From NCBI GenBank assembly GCA_946482005.1, contig CAMLPV010000004.1, positions 104,628 to 168,627 on the forward strand: DNA of 64,000 bases, given 5' to 3'. Made by a program: the position numbers and the translations under genes. Below are positions 1 to 9,046 of this stretch, in pieces. The notes under the pieces were generated by a model that made no database searches, was not told the DNA's origin, and worked only from the letters and a program-made list of their open reading frames with translations. Source of the DNA: an uncultured Gilliamella sp. GTDB lineage: Bacteria > Pseudomonadota > Gammaproteobacteria > Enterobacterales > Orbaceae. Position 1 is the stretch's first letter; every line of letters starts with the position of its first letter.

Positions 1-1
1 A

Positions 2-442
2 GGTAAAAATGTTCTCTTAGTTGATGATTCAATCGTACGAGGTACTACATCAGAAAAGATTCTTGAAATGGTTCGCTCGTGTGGTGCGAAGAAAATTTAT
101 TTGGCTTCTGCCGCACCAGAAATAAGGTATCCTAATGTTTACGGTATTGATATGCCTGTTGCAAGCGAATTAATTGCATATAATCGAACCGTTGATGAGA
201 TAGCTAAAGATATTGGTGCTGATAAACTTATTTTCCAAAACCTTTCTGATTTAATTGATTCAATTAAAATCCTCAATCCAAACATAACCCATTTAGAATG
301 CTCTGTTTTTAATGGGAAATATATTACCGAAGATATTGACGATGAATATTTGTCTTCGTTAGAAATAAACAGAAGTGATAAGATTAAGTTAACACTATCT
401 AAAGAATCAGAAAATCTAGAAATTTATAATGAAGGTCAATAA
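2..442 (+). CDS. purF: Amidophosphoribosyltransferase, 3' part (5' end outside window)
   Basis: PurF makes 5-phosphoribosylamine from PRPP and glutamine, the first committed step of purine synthesis, in the cytosol. Only the C-terminal ~146 residues are in the window; the frame is open from base 2 and ends at TAA 440-442. The first residues contain the PRPP-binding signature [14 protein letters not shown], followed by the family-typical CGAKKIY and YGIDMP segments. The N-terminal Ntn glutaminase half lies to the left of the window. A hairpin with a T run follows 27 bases after the stop, so this is the end of its transcript. The assignment is secure; only the 5' boundary is missing. Confidence 0.93.
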   Translation, partial: GKNVLLVDDSIVRGTTSEKILEMVRSCGAKKIYLASAAPEIRYPNVYGIDMPVASELIAYNRTVDEIAKDIGADKLIFQNLSDLIDSIKILNPNITHLECSVFNGKYITEDIDDEYLSSLEINRSDKIKLTLSKESENLEIYNEGQ

Positions 443-468
443 AAAAACATCTAAAATGAAAAAATGTT

Positions 469-508
469 AAAAACAGATGAATTATTAGACGGTTTATCTG
501 TTTTTTAT
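469..508 (+). terminator. Rho-independent terminator after purF
   Basis: Arms AAAAACAGAT (469-478) and ATCTGTTTTT (496-505) pair, and the right arm runs into a T tract. It lies just downstream of the purF stop. Confidence 0.75.
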
Positions 509-917
509 TATCCAATCAATTTGTCACACACTTCCAATCATAACAAAAAAGTAATTTTGAATTAATTATTACAACGTTTATTAAGTTAAACAATTAGTTT
601 ACTAAAGTCACATTATTATTCTTTTCATTTAACACAATGAAAAATAATAAATTTATCTTTATTTACAAAAATAAAACAAAATTAATGTAAATTTATTTTG
701 ATTTATGACAATTTTGTAATATCATTCCTCCCGTATAAAGGGTTTAAAATAATTTTAAAATCCTTAAAAGAAAACATGGAAAGAAAACAAATTTGAAGCA
801 TTTTTTATCAGAATAAATTGACAATAAAAATTTAATGGTAGATGGCTTTATTAACAAATAAAAAAAGAACTTGTTACTGCGTAGCATTGTGTCGGTGAAA
901 TATAAGGAATAATTAAG
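509..917. other. Non-coding AT-rich spacer upstream of the adhesin gene
   Basis: No credible gene on either strand. It must hold the adhesin promoter. A TTGACA hexamer lies at 818-823, but I see no good -10 at 16-18 bases from it, so no promoter is called. The 3' end carries the Shine-Dalgarno AAGGAAT before the ATG at 918. Confidence 0.5.
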
Positions 918-3617
918 ATGAGAAATAATCTTAATTTAAAAGTTATCTCTACACTAATTATCATGGCTTTAGGCTGCCAGATGAGTTGGGCAGCCGATGG
1001 TACTGTTTCTGAAACAGTAACAGCTGTTGATAGTAATAAAGTGATCGAGTTAAAAGATGGTACCAAAGTACGTGAAATGGTTAATAACCAACAACGTAGC
1101 TTATATCAAATAGCACTTTTAAGTGGCGTCTCTGTCTCAGAATTAAGAGAGATGAATGCTGGGCGTTATGACAAAAAAGATATGGTAGAAGTCGGAGAGC
1201 GTTTAGTGCTCCCTGAGAATTCTCCAATATTGCCTGCACTGAAAAAATCAGATTCTGATACTCAAGATAAATATGCTCATTTACCTAAATTAGGTTCGGA
1301 TGATAATTATGACGTTAAAGCTGATAAAGATGCTTTAGCAAGTCAAGTTGCATCAACTTTACAGACTTTAGCTACTCAAGATTGGAAACAAATTACCTCT
1401 TCTGAAAATGGTGGCATCTCTGGGCATGTAAAAAATAAAGCAAAAGATTATGCTGAAAATTATGTCCGTAATAGTGTAAGAAACCAAGTTGTTGATCCAC
1501 TAAAAGGTGCTGCACAAGATTTTTTAGGGCAATTTGGTACAGCGCAATTACAGTTTGATATAAGTGACACCGGTTCATTTAATAATATCAATGCTAAATT
1601 ATTTAGCCCATGGTACGACACCGAAGATACTTTGATCTTTACTCAATTATCGTTTCAAGAATATGAGCATAATCGACGTATTGGTAACTTCGGTATTGGA
1701 CAACGTTGGGATGTAGCTGATAAAACATGGTTATTAGGCTATAACGTATTTTTAGACCACGATTTTCAACGCTCTCATAACCGTTTGGGTATTGGTGCTG
1801 AAGCTTGGACAGACTATATGAAGTTTGCCATTAACTATTATCACCCTTTATCTGATTGGAAAAACTCAAGGGATTTTGATGATTATTTAGAACGTGCAGC
1901 AAGAGGTTTTGATGTGCGTTTCCAAGGGTACTTACCACAATACCCACACTTAGGTGGTTCATTGATGTATGAACAATACTATGGTGATAAAGTAGCATTA
2001 TTTGGTAAAGATAATTTACAAAAGGATCCTAGAGCTATAACTGCGGGTATTGATTATACACCAGTCCCTCTATTTACGGTAAAAGCTGAACATAAACGCG
2101 GTCAAGATAGTAATAAAGAAACTAAAGCAGAATTGACCATGAACTACCGTATCGGAATGCCTTTAAAAGACCAATTAGATCCTGATATGGTTCAAGCCGC
2201 TCGATCAGTTAAAGGTAGTCGTTATGATCTTGTCGATCGTAATAATTACATTGTTCTTGAATATAAAGAAAAGAAAATGAGTGTTGATTTGGGACTTGAA
2301 TCACTGCAATTATTGGAAGGTGAGTCTTATGATGTCAGCATTGGCGTTCATAATGCTAAAGGTATACGCAGTGTCTCATGGTCTGGTGATATGATGGAAA
2401 TTGATGCGGGCGGTGGTTTCTTTTGTTTTGCAACAGGAACCTGTGGTTCTTCTAACTGGTTAACGCCTAATGCCAATATTAACAATTGGAAAATTGTCGC
2501 ACCTAATTATGTTGATTCTAATGGTCAACGTCGTCCTATAAGTACCAAGGGTAAATATACGTTAGCCGTAACAGTTACAGACGAAAAAGGTAAATCTGCA
2601 ACATCTAACTCGATTTCATTTGAAGTATTACCAAATCTAAATACGCGTAAAGTTGGGGTTTGGGTAGTAGATGAAAACGGAAATAAGGCTTCAATGGCTA
2701 GCAGACCTGCGGATGGCCAAAGCGCAATTACTATTTTTGCAACATTAGTTAAGCCTAAAGTAGACATCGGTTCTATTACTTCTGAAAACGACGTAGATGG
2801 TTTTAGTGATGAAGAAGTAATGGATAGCATACCTGATAATTTTGCATCAGTATTAAAAGGGTGGTCAGCTACAAGCAATGGTAAAAAAGTAGCTTTAATT
2901 GACGGTACATCAGGTAATGTGAATGCCTGTCCATCACAGGAACCTTGTGTCATTGTAAAAGGTTTTGAAAAAGTTAAGATGGGACATAAAGTATCTTCTA
3001 ATGCTGCAACGGCTGCTGATATAGAAGTAGTTGGGGATAGCTACATTTTAGATGTTGCTTCTAATCTCGCTGGTGCTGTTGATTTTGCAATTACCGTTGA
3101 TAGATTTGGAACTTCCTTTAATAAAGCTACCGTTAATTTTACGGGTGGACAAGCTAATACCATTAAAGTTTACCAAGAGGGTGGTGTATTAGTGGCTACA
3201 AGCACAGGTAATTCATTGCAGTTTGATCCAAATGCTATTAAAGAATGGAAAGTTGATAGTAAATATCATGTGAAAGGTTATGATGTTAATGGTCAGGAAC
3301 TTAAAGATCCGTTTGTTGTTTGGTCACTTGTTGGATCCAATGAAGAGGCTTGTCCGGGCAGTGCTGCAACTTCTCCGTTACCAGGTCATGCACAAAATCC
3401 AAATGGTCCTTGGTTTAATGTTGCTATGGGACCTAATGCAAATTACAAGATAAGAAGTAAGAAAACGTTGAGTTATGCATCAGCAGGTAAAGGTATTGAT
3501 GCTGTTGCTAATGCACCTGCTCATTTGGATTTACAACCATCGGTTATACCTTCACCATTAGCATGTGCGGGGGATCAAGGTTTTAAATTGCAAGTAACGA
3601 TTACAGATTATAACTAA
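918..3617 (+). CDS. Inverse autotransporter adhesin (intimin/invasin, SinH-like)
   Basis: An outer-membrane adhesin of 899 residues in the intimin/invasin (type Ve secretion) family. Seen in order: a signal peptide (1-25, ending SWAA); a LysM-like peptidoglycan-binding segment (about 48-98, SLYQIALLSGVSVSELREMN); a helical linker; and an inverse-autotransporter beta barrel (about 180-430, with FNNINAKLFSPWYDTEDTLIFTQ-type strands and the RWDVADKTWLLGYNVFLDHD segment). The passenger (about 450-899) is made of Ig-like units. The passenger contains several cysteines (in FCFATGTC, ACPSQEPC, EACPGS and LACAGD), unlike the cysteine-poor bulk of many intimins. A secreted small protein follows at 3775, the arrangement known for sinH-sinI in Salmonella. 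The start has a good AAGGAAT Shine-Dalgarno. The ligand cannot be told from sequence. Confidence 0.88.
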   Translation: MRNNLNLKVISTLIIMALGCQMSWAADGTVSETVTAVDSNKVIELKDGTKVREMVNNQQRSLYQIALLSGVSVSELREMNAGRYDKKDMVEVGERLVLPENSPILPALKKSDSDTQDKYAHLPKLGSDDNYDVKADKDALASQVASTLQTLATQDWKQITSSENGGISGHVKNKAKDYAENYVRNSVRNQVVDPLKGAAQDFLGQFGTAQLQFDISDTGSFNNINAKLFSPWYDTEDTLIFTQLSFQEYEHNRRIGNFGIGQRWDVADKTWLLGYNVFLDHDFQRSHNRLGIGAEAWTDYMKFAINYYHPLSDWKNSRDFDDYLERAARGFDVRFQGYLPQYPHLGGSLMYEQYYGDKVALFGKDNLQKDPRAITAGIDYTPVPLFTVKAEHKRGQDSNKETKAELTMNYRIGMPLKDQLDPDMVQAARSVKGSRYDLVDRNNYIVLEYKEKKMSVDLGLESLQLLEGESYDVSIGVHNAKGIRSVSWSGDMMEIDAGGGFFCFATGTCGSSNWLTPNANINNWKIVAPNYVDSNGQRRPISTKGKYTLAVTVTDEKGKSATSNSISFEVLPNLNTRKVGVWVVDENGNKASMASRPADGQSAITIFATLVKPKVDIGSITSENDVDGFSDEEVMDSIPDNFASVLKGWSATSNGKKVALIDGTSGNVNACPSQEPCVIVKGFEKVKMGHKVSSNAATAADIEVVGDSYILDVASNLAGAVDFAITVDRFGTSFNKATVNFTGGQANTIKVYQEGGVLVATSTGNSLQFDPNAIKEWKVDSKYHVKGYDVNGQELKDPFVVWSLVGSNEEACPGSAATSPLPGHAQNPNGPWFNVAMGPNANYKIRSKKTLSYASAGKGIDAVANAPAHLDLQPSVIPSPLACAGDQGFKLQVTITDYN

Positions 3618-3716
3618 TTAGTTAGTGTGTATTGTTCAGGTGATATAAAAGTATGGTTATAGGTTTTAGGCTAACGAATGATTTCGGTGGTCTATATTTG
3701 GGAACACCAACAAAAG

Positions 3717-3740
3717 TGTTGTATTCAAATCAATACAACA
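3717..3740 (+). other. Perfect hairpin between adhesin and SinI-like gene
   Basis: TGTTGTATT (3717-3725) and AATACAACA (3732-3740) form a 9-bp stem with a 6-nt loop. No T run follows, so it is not a classical terminator. It could be a processing or stabilising hairpin or an operator ahead of the gene at 3775. Confidence 0.4.
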
Positions 3741-3774
3741 TATTTAATTTAAAAATAAAAATAGGAAGTTAAAC

Positions 3775-4812
3775 ATGAAAAATTTAACAATCAAAAAAAT
3801 TGCATTTGGCTTGTTATTAGCAGGTTATGCATCAAGTAGCGCTTTTGCAACATTAACTGCAACAACTAACGATACAATACAAGGTAGTGCACCTGTACTT
3901 TCCAAATTAAATGGTGACGTTACCGCTCAAACTGTCACTGTAACATTTACTACTGATTCTGATGGTAACACTGAAATTGGAGCAAATGACAACGTTAAAG
4001 TCGGCGACTGGATGAAAATTTCATATCGTTTGCTCGACAAAGATGGTGATATTGATACTAAAAGTATCCAAGAATCACTTACTGTTTTTAAAAGAACTAA
4101 AGATGCTTCTGGCAATTATGGCGCATGGGAAGGTTTAAAGGCTGATAAACTTAAATCTATTACCACTAAATCTGAAGCAAATACAGAGGGTGTACAACTA
4201 GGTTATATTATATTTCAAATTGATGATCAATTCGCGGGTGTAGATCAAATTGGTTTTAAATTACAAGAAAGTACTGACTTTGGTGCACCTAGCAAAAACC
4301 ATTGGTTAAATGTTTCTGATGTTTGGTCATCAGCTGCCCCAGTTACAACTGAAAACGGTACTGAACCAACTGAACCACCTTCAACACCAGCAGGTCCAGG
4401 TGATCAAGCACCAGGTAAAGGTCCAATTGTTAGTGATACCTTTAAAGTTGGTATCTTCAAATACGACGCGCAGGGTAACTTAGATACTAAAGTTGATTAT
4501 GCTGCAGCTGGTGCAACTAACCCTAAATATGGTGATAAATTCGGTGCTGTAGTATGGAATGATGCTGATAAAAACGGCAGTATTGATGATGGTGAGTTGA
4601 TTAAAACTTCGGCATACACATTTAAATGGACACTTGACGGTAATTATGAAGGAGTTGCTGCTACTGAGGATGTGTTAGAAGCAACTAAAACAACAGCTGA
4701 TGGTGATACTATTTACTTAGGTAGCGAAACAGCAAATCATAACTCAATTTATAACACAACTTATAAAGCTGGTGCTCAAGGTTATAGATTGAAAGTTACA
4801 ACTAACGAGTAA
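3775..4812 (+). CDS. Secreted SinI-family autotransporter-associated protein
   Basis: A 345-residue protein with a clear signal peptide (MKNLTIKKIAFGLLLAGYAS, cleavage near AFA). Two repeat-like beta-rich halves follow (about 30-180 and 220-345), separated by a Pro/Thr/Gly-rich linker (about 188-217). It has no cysteines after the signal peptide and no membrane anchor. By position directly after an inverse autotransporter, and by its composition (repeated 'DKDGDID' and 'DADKNGSIDDGELI' acidic turns), it resembles the SinI-type partner proteins that accompany SinH-like adhesins. The molecular role of that family is not known to me. The gene has a GGAAGTTAA ribosome site and ends before a strong terminator at 4862. 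Family assignment is moderate; secretion is well supported. Confidence 0.7.
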   Translation: MKNLTIKKIAFGLLLAGYASSSAFATLTATTNDTIQGSAPVLSKLNGDVTAQTVTVTFTTDSDGNTEIGANDNVKVGDWMKISYRLLDKDGDIDTKSIQESLTVFKRTKDASGNYGAWEGLKADKLKSITTKSEANTEGVQLGYIIFQIDDQFAGVDQIGFKLQESTDFGAPSKNHWLNVSDVWSSAAPVTTENGTEPTEPPSTPAGPGDQAPGKGPIVSDTFKVGIFKYDAQGNLDTKVDYAAAGATNPKYGDKFGAVVWNDADKNGSIDDGELIKTSAYTFKWTLDGNYEGVAATEDVLEATKTTADGDTIYLGSETANHNSIYNTTYKAGAQGYRLKVTTNE

Positions 4813-4861
4813 ATATAAGTTGGTATTTTTATAAGTAATAATAATTACTTAAAATATTGTT

Positions 4862-4890
4862 AAAACCACTCATACGAGTGGTTTTTCTTT
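4862..4890 (+). terminator. Rho-independent terminator after the SinI-like gene
   Basis: AAACCACTC (4863-4871), loop ATAC, GAGTGGTTT (4876-4884), then TTTCTTT. Confidence 0.85.
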
Positions 4891-5135
4891 ATTACTAAAA
4901 AATATTTATTCATGTATGGTTTATGTAAATCATTTGAATAAAAATAAATCGGTACATTATAATGTTATGAATGATAAAAACTTATATTTTTAGTTTTTAA
5001 GATAGTTTATATAACTTTATTATATGATTTAACCTCACGATTATTAGTCAAATAAAATTAAAAAGTGAAATGATTCTTCTTATTTTTAAATGGATGCTTT
5101 AGAATGCTAATAATCCCAAATAATATTAATTTATC
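4891..5135. other. AT-rich spacer before yheU
   Basis: No gene, RNA or clear promoter seen. No obvious Shine-Dalgarno precedes the yheU ATG. Confidence 0.5.
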
Positions 5136-5342
5136 ATGATTATTCCTTGGCAAAATCTTAATCCACAAACGTTAGATAACATAATTGAATCCTTTGTGTT
5201 ACGTGAAGGTACCGATTATGGTTTACAAGAAAAATCCCTCCAAGAAAAGGTTACTCAAGTAAAATCTCAGTTACTTGATGGAACTGTGGCAATTTTTTGG
5301 TCTGAGTTACACCAAACAGTTGATATTAGACTTGTTAAATAA
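5136..5342 (+). CDS. yheU: YheU family protein (UPF0270)
   Basis: A 68-residue cytosolic protein that matches the UPF0270/YheU family along its whole length: the N-terminal [20 protein letters not shown] and the LREGTDYG motif, then [27 protein letters not shown]. The function is unknown in all species I know of. In E. coli, yheU lies upstream of prkB, yhfA and crp. Here crp follows after 89 bases with the intervening genes absent, so the link to crp is conserved but shortened. No cysteine or membrane segment is present. Confidence 0.88.
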   Translation: MIIPWQNLNPQTLDNIIESFVLREGTDYGLQEKSLQEKVTQVKSQLLDGTVAIFWSELHQTVDIRLVK

Positions 5343-5431
5343 TGGCTAAAATCCTTATTGCTTAGTATATGATTTATTGTTCAACTTTGTTATAGTGTGT
5401 AAGTTGTAAATTGAATGGAGAGGAAGGAATA

Positions 5432-6061
5432 ATGATTGGTAAACAGCAAACGGATACAACATTAGAGTGGTTTTTATCTCATTGCCATATTCATAAGTAT
5501 CCAGCTAAAAGTACCCTTATTCATCAAGGTGAGAAAGCAGAAACTCTCTATTATATTGTAAAAGGCTCTGTAGCCGTATTGATTAAAGATGATGAAGGTA
5601 ATGAAATGATATTATCTTATTTAAATCAAAATCAATTTTTAGGAGAATTAGGTCTTTTTGAAGAAGGAACAGAGCGAAGCGCTTGGGTTAAAGCAAAAAC
5701 AAGTTGTGAAGTTGCTGAAATCTCTTACAAAAAATTTAAGCAACTTGTTCAAGTCAATCCCGATATTTTAATGAAACTTGCGAGCCAAATGGCTAGCAGA
5801 TTACAAGTAACATCAGAAAAAGTCAGCAATTTAGCCTTTCTTGATGTTGCTGGTCGTATTGCACAAACCTTATTAAATCTGGCTAAACAACCGGATGCCA
5901 TGACACATCCTGATGGCATGCAAATTAAAATTACCCGTCAGGAAATAGGTCAGATTGTTGGATGTTCTCGTGAGACTGTTGGCCGAATTTTAAAAATGCT
6001 TGAGGATCAACATTTAATTTCTGCTCATGGTAAAACTATTGTTGTTTACGGAACACGCTAA
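5432..6061 (+). CDS. crp: cAMP receptor protein (catabolite activator)
   Basis: A global transcription regulator that binds cAMP and activates or represses carbon-use genes as a dimer. The 209 residues are nearly colinear with E. coli Crp: an N-terminal cAMP-binding beta roll ([15 protein letters not shown] contains the phosphate-binding residues), the dimer helix, and a C-terminal helix-turn-helix whose recognition helix [12 protein letters not shown] is unchanged. The frame is open upstream to a TTG at 5411, but the ATG at 5432 is preceded by GGAGAGGAAGG and matches the usual 210-residue length, so it is chosen. The neighbour yheU matches the enterobacterial context. The identical recognition helix suggests the standard TGTGA-N6-TCACA site is used. 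Confidence 0.97.
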   Translation: MIGKQQTDTTLEWFLSHCHIHKYPAKSTLIHQGEKAETLYYIVKGSVAVLIKDDEGNEMILSYLNQNQFLGELGLFEEGTERSAWVKAKTSCEVAEISYKKFKQLVQVNPDILMKLASQMASRLQVTSEKVSNLAFLDVAGRIAQTLLNLAKQPDAMTHPDGMQIKITRQEIGQIVGCSRETVGRILKMLEDQHLISAHGKTIVVYGTR

Positions 6062-6122
6062 GTGATTAAACAAATATTTAATGACAAGTTGATAAAATGA
6101 TTTATATGACACGGCATATTTC

Positions 6123-6854
6123 ATGATTCAAGAAAGATACATTCCTAACCATGTAGCGATTATTATGGATGGAAATGGTCGCTGGGCACAGCAACGAAAA
6201 CAGTTACGCGCAGTTGGGCATAGAGCCGGTTTAAAAGCCGTACGTAAAATTGTTACCTATGCTGCAACTCTTGGTATAAAAGTTTTAACGCTATATGCTT
6301 TTAGTAGTGAAAATTGGAAACGCCCAGCGAATGAAGTTTCTGCTTTAATTTCTTTGTTTATTTATGCTTTGAATCGTGAAATGAAAAGTTTACATAAAAA
6401 TAATGTTCGATTAAATATTATTGGTGATATTTCCCAATTTAATGATGATTTGCAAAATATGATTATTAATGCAGAACAATTAACAAAAGATAATTCTGGA
6501 TTAGTTTTGAATGTTGCTGCTAATTATGGTGGTCGTTGGGACATTTTACAGTCAACTAAAAAAATGGCTAAACAAGTCTTTGATGGAAAAATAACGTTAG
6601 ATGATATTACTGAAGAACGATTTAACTCGGAAATGAGTATGCATGAGTTTCCTGAAGTGGATTTAGTTATTCGCACTGGTGGTGAATATCGAATCAGTAA
6701 TTTTTTATTATGGCAGATCGCTTATTCTGAACTTTACTTTACTGATGTTTTATGGCCAGACTTCAATCAAACGTTATTTGACAAAGCAATTGATGTTTTT
6801 AATACCAGAGAGCGACGTTTTGGTGGTATACCTATAGAGGAACATTCATGTTAA
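6123..6854 (+). CDS. uppS: Undecaprenyl diphosphate synthase
   Basis: A cis-prenyltransferase that makes the C55 lipid carrier for peptidoglycan and O-antigen from farnesyl-PP and eight isopentenyl-PP. It has 243 residues and is cytosolic, membrane-associated. Signature motifs seen: IIMDGNGRWAQQR near the N-terminus (catalytic Asp), TLYAFSSENWKRP, and the C-terminal DLVIRTGGEYRISNFLLWQ and ELYFTDVLWPDF. Its stop overlaps the cdsA start by 7 bases, showing coupling. In E. coli, frr and dxr precede it; here the gene to the left is crp, so the cluster starts at uppS. The start has no strong Shine-Dalgarno, but its position fits family alignments. Confidence 0.95.
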   Translation: MIQERYIPNHVAIIMDGNGRWAQQRKQLRAVGHRAGLKAVRKIVTYAATLGIKVLTLYAFSSENWKRPANEVSALISLFIYALNREMKSLHKNNVRLNIIGDISQFNDDLQNMIINAEQLTKDNSGLVLNVAANYGGRWDILQSTKKMAKQVFDGKITLDDITEERFNSEMSMHEFPEVDLVIRTGGEYRISNFLLWQIAYSELYFTDVLWPDFNQTLFDKAIDVFNTRERRFGGIPIEEHSC

Positions 6855-7687
6855 TTCAACGATTACTTGCAGCAATTGTGCTGATTCCACTTGTGATTAT
6901 TCTACTTTTTTTTACGCAACTGTCGATATTCGCTTGTATCATGATTGCTGTTGTCACTATAGCTGCATGGGAGTGGTCTCAGTTTTTACATATTACTAAT
7001 AAGCATTCAAGATTAATGTTTGCTTTTTTTATTGCGATTATATTAGCTTTATTATATTTTATGCCAATCTCTTTGGAGCTAAAATCCAAGCTGTATAATA
7101 TTATATTATCATTTTCAATTATCTGGTGGTTAGTTGCATTATTCTTAGTTATAAGTTATCCCAAAACCTTACATTATTGGTCTAACGTTGCTGTAAAATT
7201 AATTTTTGCCTTTTTTACATTAGTTCCATTTTTCCTTAGTATGATAGAGTTAAGATCCATTAACTATCATTCAAATTGTTATACAGGCGCAATCTTGTTG
7301 TTATATGTATTTGTGCTAGTATGGGCAACAGATACTGGAGCTTACTTTGCTGGACGAACTTTTGGTAAACGAAAATTAGCCCCAAAAGTTTCCCCAGGTA
7401 AAACTGTAGAAGGTTTCATTGGTGGTGTTAGTGTCGCGATTTTAATTAGTTTGATTGTTTATTGTTCAAATCTATTCAATATAAAATTTAACGTTTTTTT
7501 TATCAGTTCTTTTTTTGCTATCTTAGTCTCAGTATTAGGTGATTTAACTGAAAGTATGTTTAAACGCGAGGCAGGCATTAAAGATAGTGGTAATTTAATA
7601 CCAGGACATGGCGGTATTTTAGATAGAATTGACAGTTTAACAGCCGCAGTTCCAATTTTTACAGTACTATCTTTATACTTATCATAG
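6848..7687 (+). CDS. cdsA: Phosphatidate cytidylyltransferase (CDP-diglyceride synthase)
   Basis: An inner-membrane enzyme that makes CDP-diacylglycerol from phosphatidic acid and CTP, feeding all phospholipid synthesis. It has 279 residues with about eight hydrophobic segments. The C-terminal family signature is present: TDTGAYFAGRTFGKRKLAPKVSPGKT, then GNLIPGHGGILDRIDSLTAAVP with the metal-binding Asp. Its start overlaps the uppS end (7 bases), and rseP follows 14 bases after the stop, so it is part of one operon. Confidence 0.95.
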   Translation: MLIQRLLAAIVLIPLVIILLFFTQLSIFACIMIAVVTIAAWEWSQFLHITNKHSRLMFAFFIAIILALLYFMPISLELKSKLYNIILSFSIIWWLVALFLVISYPKTLHYWSNVAVKLIFAFFTLVPFFLSMIELRSINYHSNCYTGAILLLYVFVLVWATDTGAYFAGRTFGKRKLAPKVSPGKTVEGFIGGVSVAILISLIVYCSNLFNIKFNVFFISSFFAILVSVLGDLTESMFKREAGIKDSGNLIPGHGGILDRIDSLTAAVPIFTVLSLYLS

Positions 7688-7701
7688 AGAGGTAATATAT
7701 T

Positions 7702-9021
7702 TTGCTCTGGCCGTTGCTGCTATTTATCATTACTATGGGTATTTTAGTCACTGTACATGAATTTGGGCATTTTTTTATTGCTCGTTTATGTGGTGTTCAT
7801 GTTGAATGCTTTTCAATTGGTTTTGGTAAAAAAATATGGTCACATAAATTTTCAAGTGGAACTGAATTCGTAATTGCTATGATTCCTCTTGGTGGTTATG
7901 TTAGAATGCTCAATGAAGATACAAAAAAAACTTCAATCCATGATGAGAAATTTGCTTTTAATAGAAAAAAAATCTGGCAAAAAATGGCAATTATATTCGC
8001 AGGACCTTTTGCCAACTTTGTTTTAGCTGCGATAATTTATTGGATCATTTTTTTAAATGGAGTAATGGTTTATCCCGTAAAAGTAAAAGATACTATCGCC
8101 AATACTCCTGCTTCTACATTGTATATTCCTTACGGAGCAGAGTTAAAAAGTATTGATAATATTAATATTAAAAGCTGGAATGATGTAAATTTAGCCTTGG
8201 TATCTGTATTAGGTAAAAATAGTGTATCTTTATCTTATATTGATACAGATAATAATGGTAATCCGATAGAAGTAACAAAGAGTGTTGATATTAGCCATTG
8301 GAATTTTGATATAGAGAAAGAATCGTCCATTACGGCATTTGGTTTTCTTCCTAAAACGTTGGAAGTTTATCCAATTGTAAGTAAAATTGTACCAAAATCG
8401 GCTGCAGAAAAAGCTGGGTTACAAGTAGGTGATGAAATTATCAGTTATAATAATCATCTTTATACAAATTGGAATGATTTTTCTGCTGAAATAAAAAAAG
8501 CGAATGCAATGGTATTAAAGGTTAAGCGGGGTAATAGTGAAATTGATCTTGATTTGATACCAACAGTTCAGAAAAATGGAGAAGGTGTAGCTGGTTTATA
8601 TCCTTCTTCAGAGGCAGTAGTTAAGCAATACGGTTTTTTAGAAGGACTAGGTAAAGGTATTGAGCAAACAGTATTAACGACAAAAGTAACTGTAGGTTCA
8701 CTATATCAATTAATAACAGGTGTTATTGGCCTTAAACATTTATCAGGGCCTATAACAATAGCAAAAAGCGCAGGGCAAACAGCAAGTTATGGTTTCACTC
8801 CTTACTTATATTTTTTAGCATTTATTAGTATAAGTTTGGGTGTTATCAATCTTGTACCATTACCAATATTAGATGGTGGGCAACTCGTCTTTTTATTGCT
8901 TGAAAAGATAAAAGGGAAAGCCTTATCAGAACAAACCCAAGAACGATTATTTCGCATAGGGTTTTTTTTATTAATATTAATAATGGGAATTGCACTATTT
9001 AACGATTTTTTACGATTGTGA
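7702..9021 (+). CDS. rseP: RIP zinc metalloprotease RseP (site-2 protease)
   Basis: An inner-membrane protease that cuts anti-sigma factor RseA after DegS, releasing sigma E, and clears signal-peptide remnants. It has 439 residues: first helix with zinc site HEFGH (about 19-23), two periplasmic PDZ modules (about 115-195 and 220-300), and a last core helix with NLVPLPILDGGQL supplying the third zinc ligand Asp. The start codon is TTG at 7702 with GAGAGG upstream; this leaves the short hydrophobic run before HEFGH that the family needs. It lies between cdsA and bamA, as in E. coli. Confidence 0.95.
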   Translation: MLWPLLLFIITMGILVTVHEFGHFFIARLCGVHVECFSIGFGKKIWSHKFSSGTEFVIAMIPLGGYVRMLNEDTKKTSIHDEKFAFNRKKIWQKMAIIFAGPFANFVLAAIIYWIIFLNGVMVYPVKVKDTIANTPASTLYIPYGAELKSIDNINIKSWNDVNLALVSVLGKNSVSLSYIDTDNNGNPIEVTKSVDISHWNFDIEKESSITAFGFLPKTLEVYPIVSKIVPKSAAEKAGLQVGDEIISYNNHLYTNWNDFSAEIKKANAMVLKVKRGNSEIDLDLIPTVQKNGEGVAGLYPSSEAVVKQYGFLEGLGKGIEQTVLTTKVTVGSLYQLITGVIGLKHLSGPITIAKSAGQTASYGFTPYLYFLAFISISLGVINLVPLPILDGGQLVFLLLEKIKGKALSEQTQERLFRIGFFLLILIMGIALFNDFLRL

Positions 9022-9046
9022 TGGGATGAGGTTATAAACATTTACA

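Noticed and set aside
818..846. TTGACA as the adhesin -35
   Set aside because: No acceptable -10 at 16-18 bases; not called as promoter.
2525..2953. 142-codon frame on the minus strand inside the adhesin gene
   Set aside because: Antisense shadow of a well-supported gene, without ribosome site or family features.
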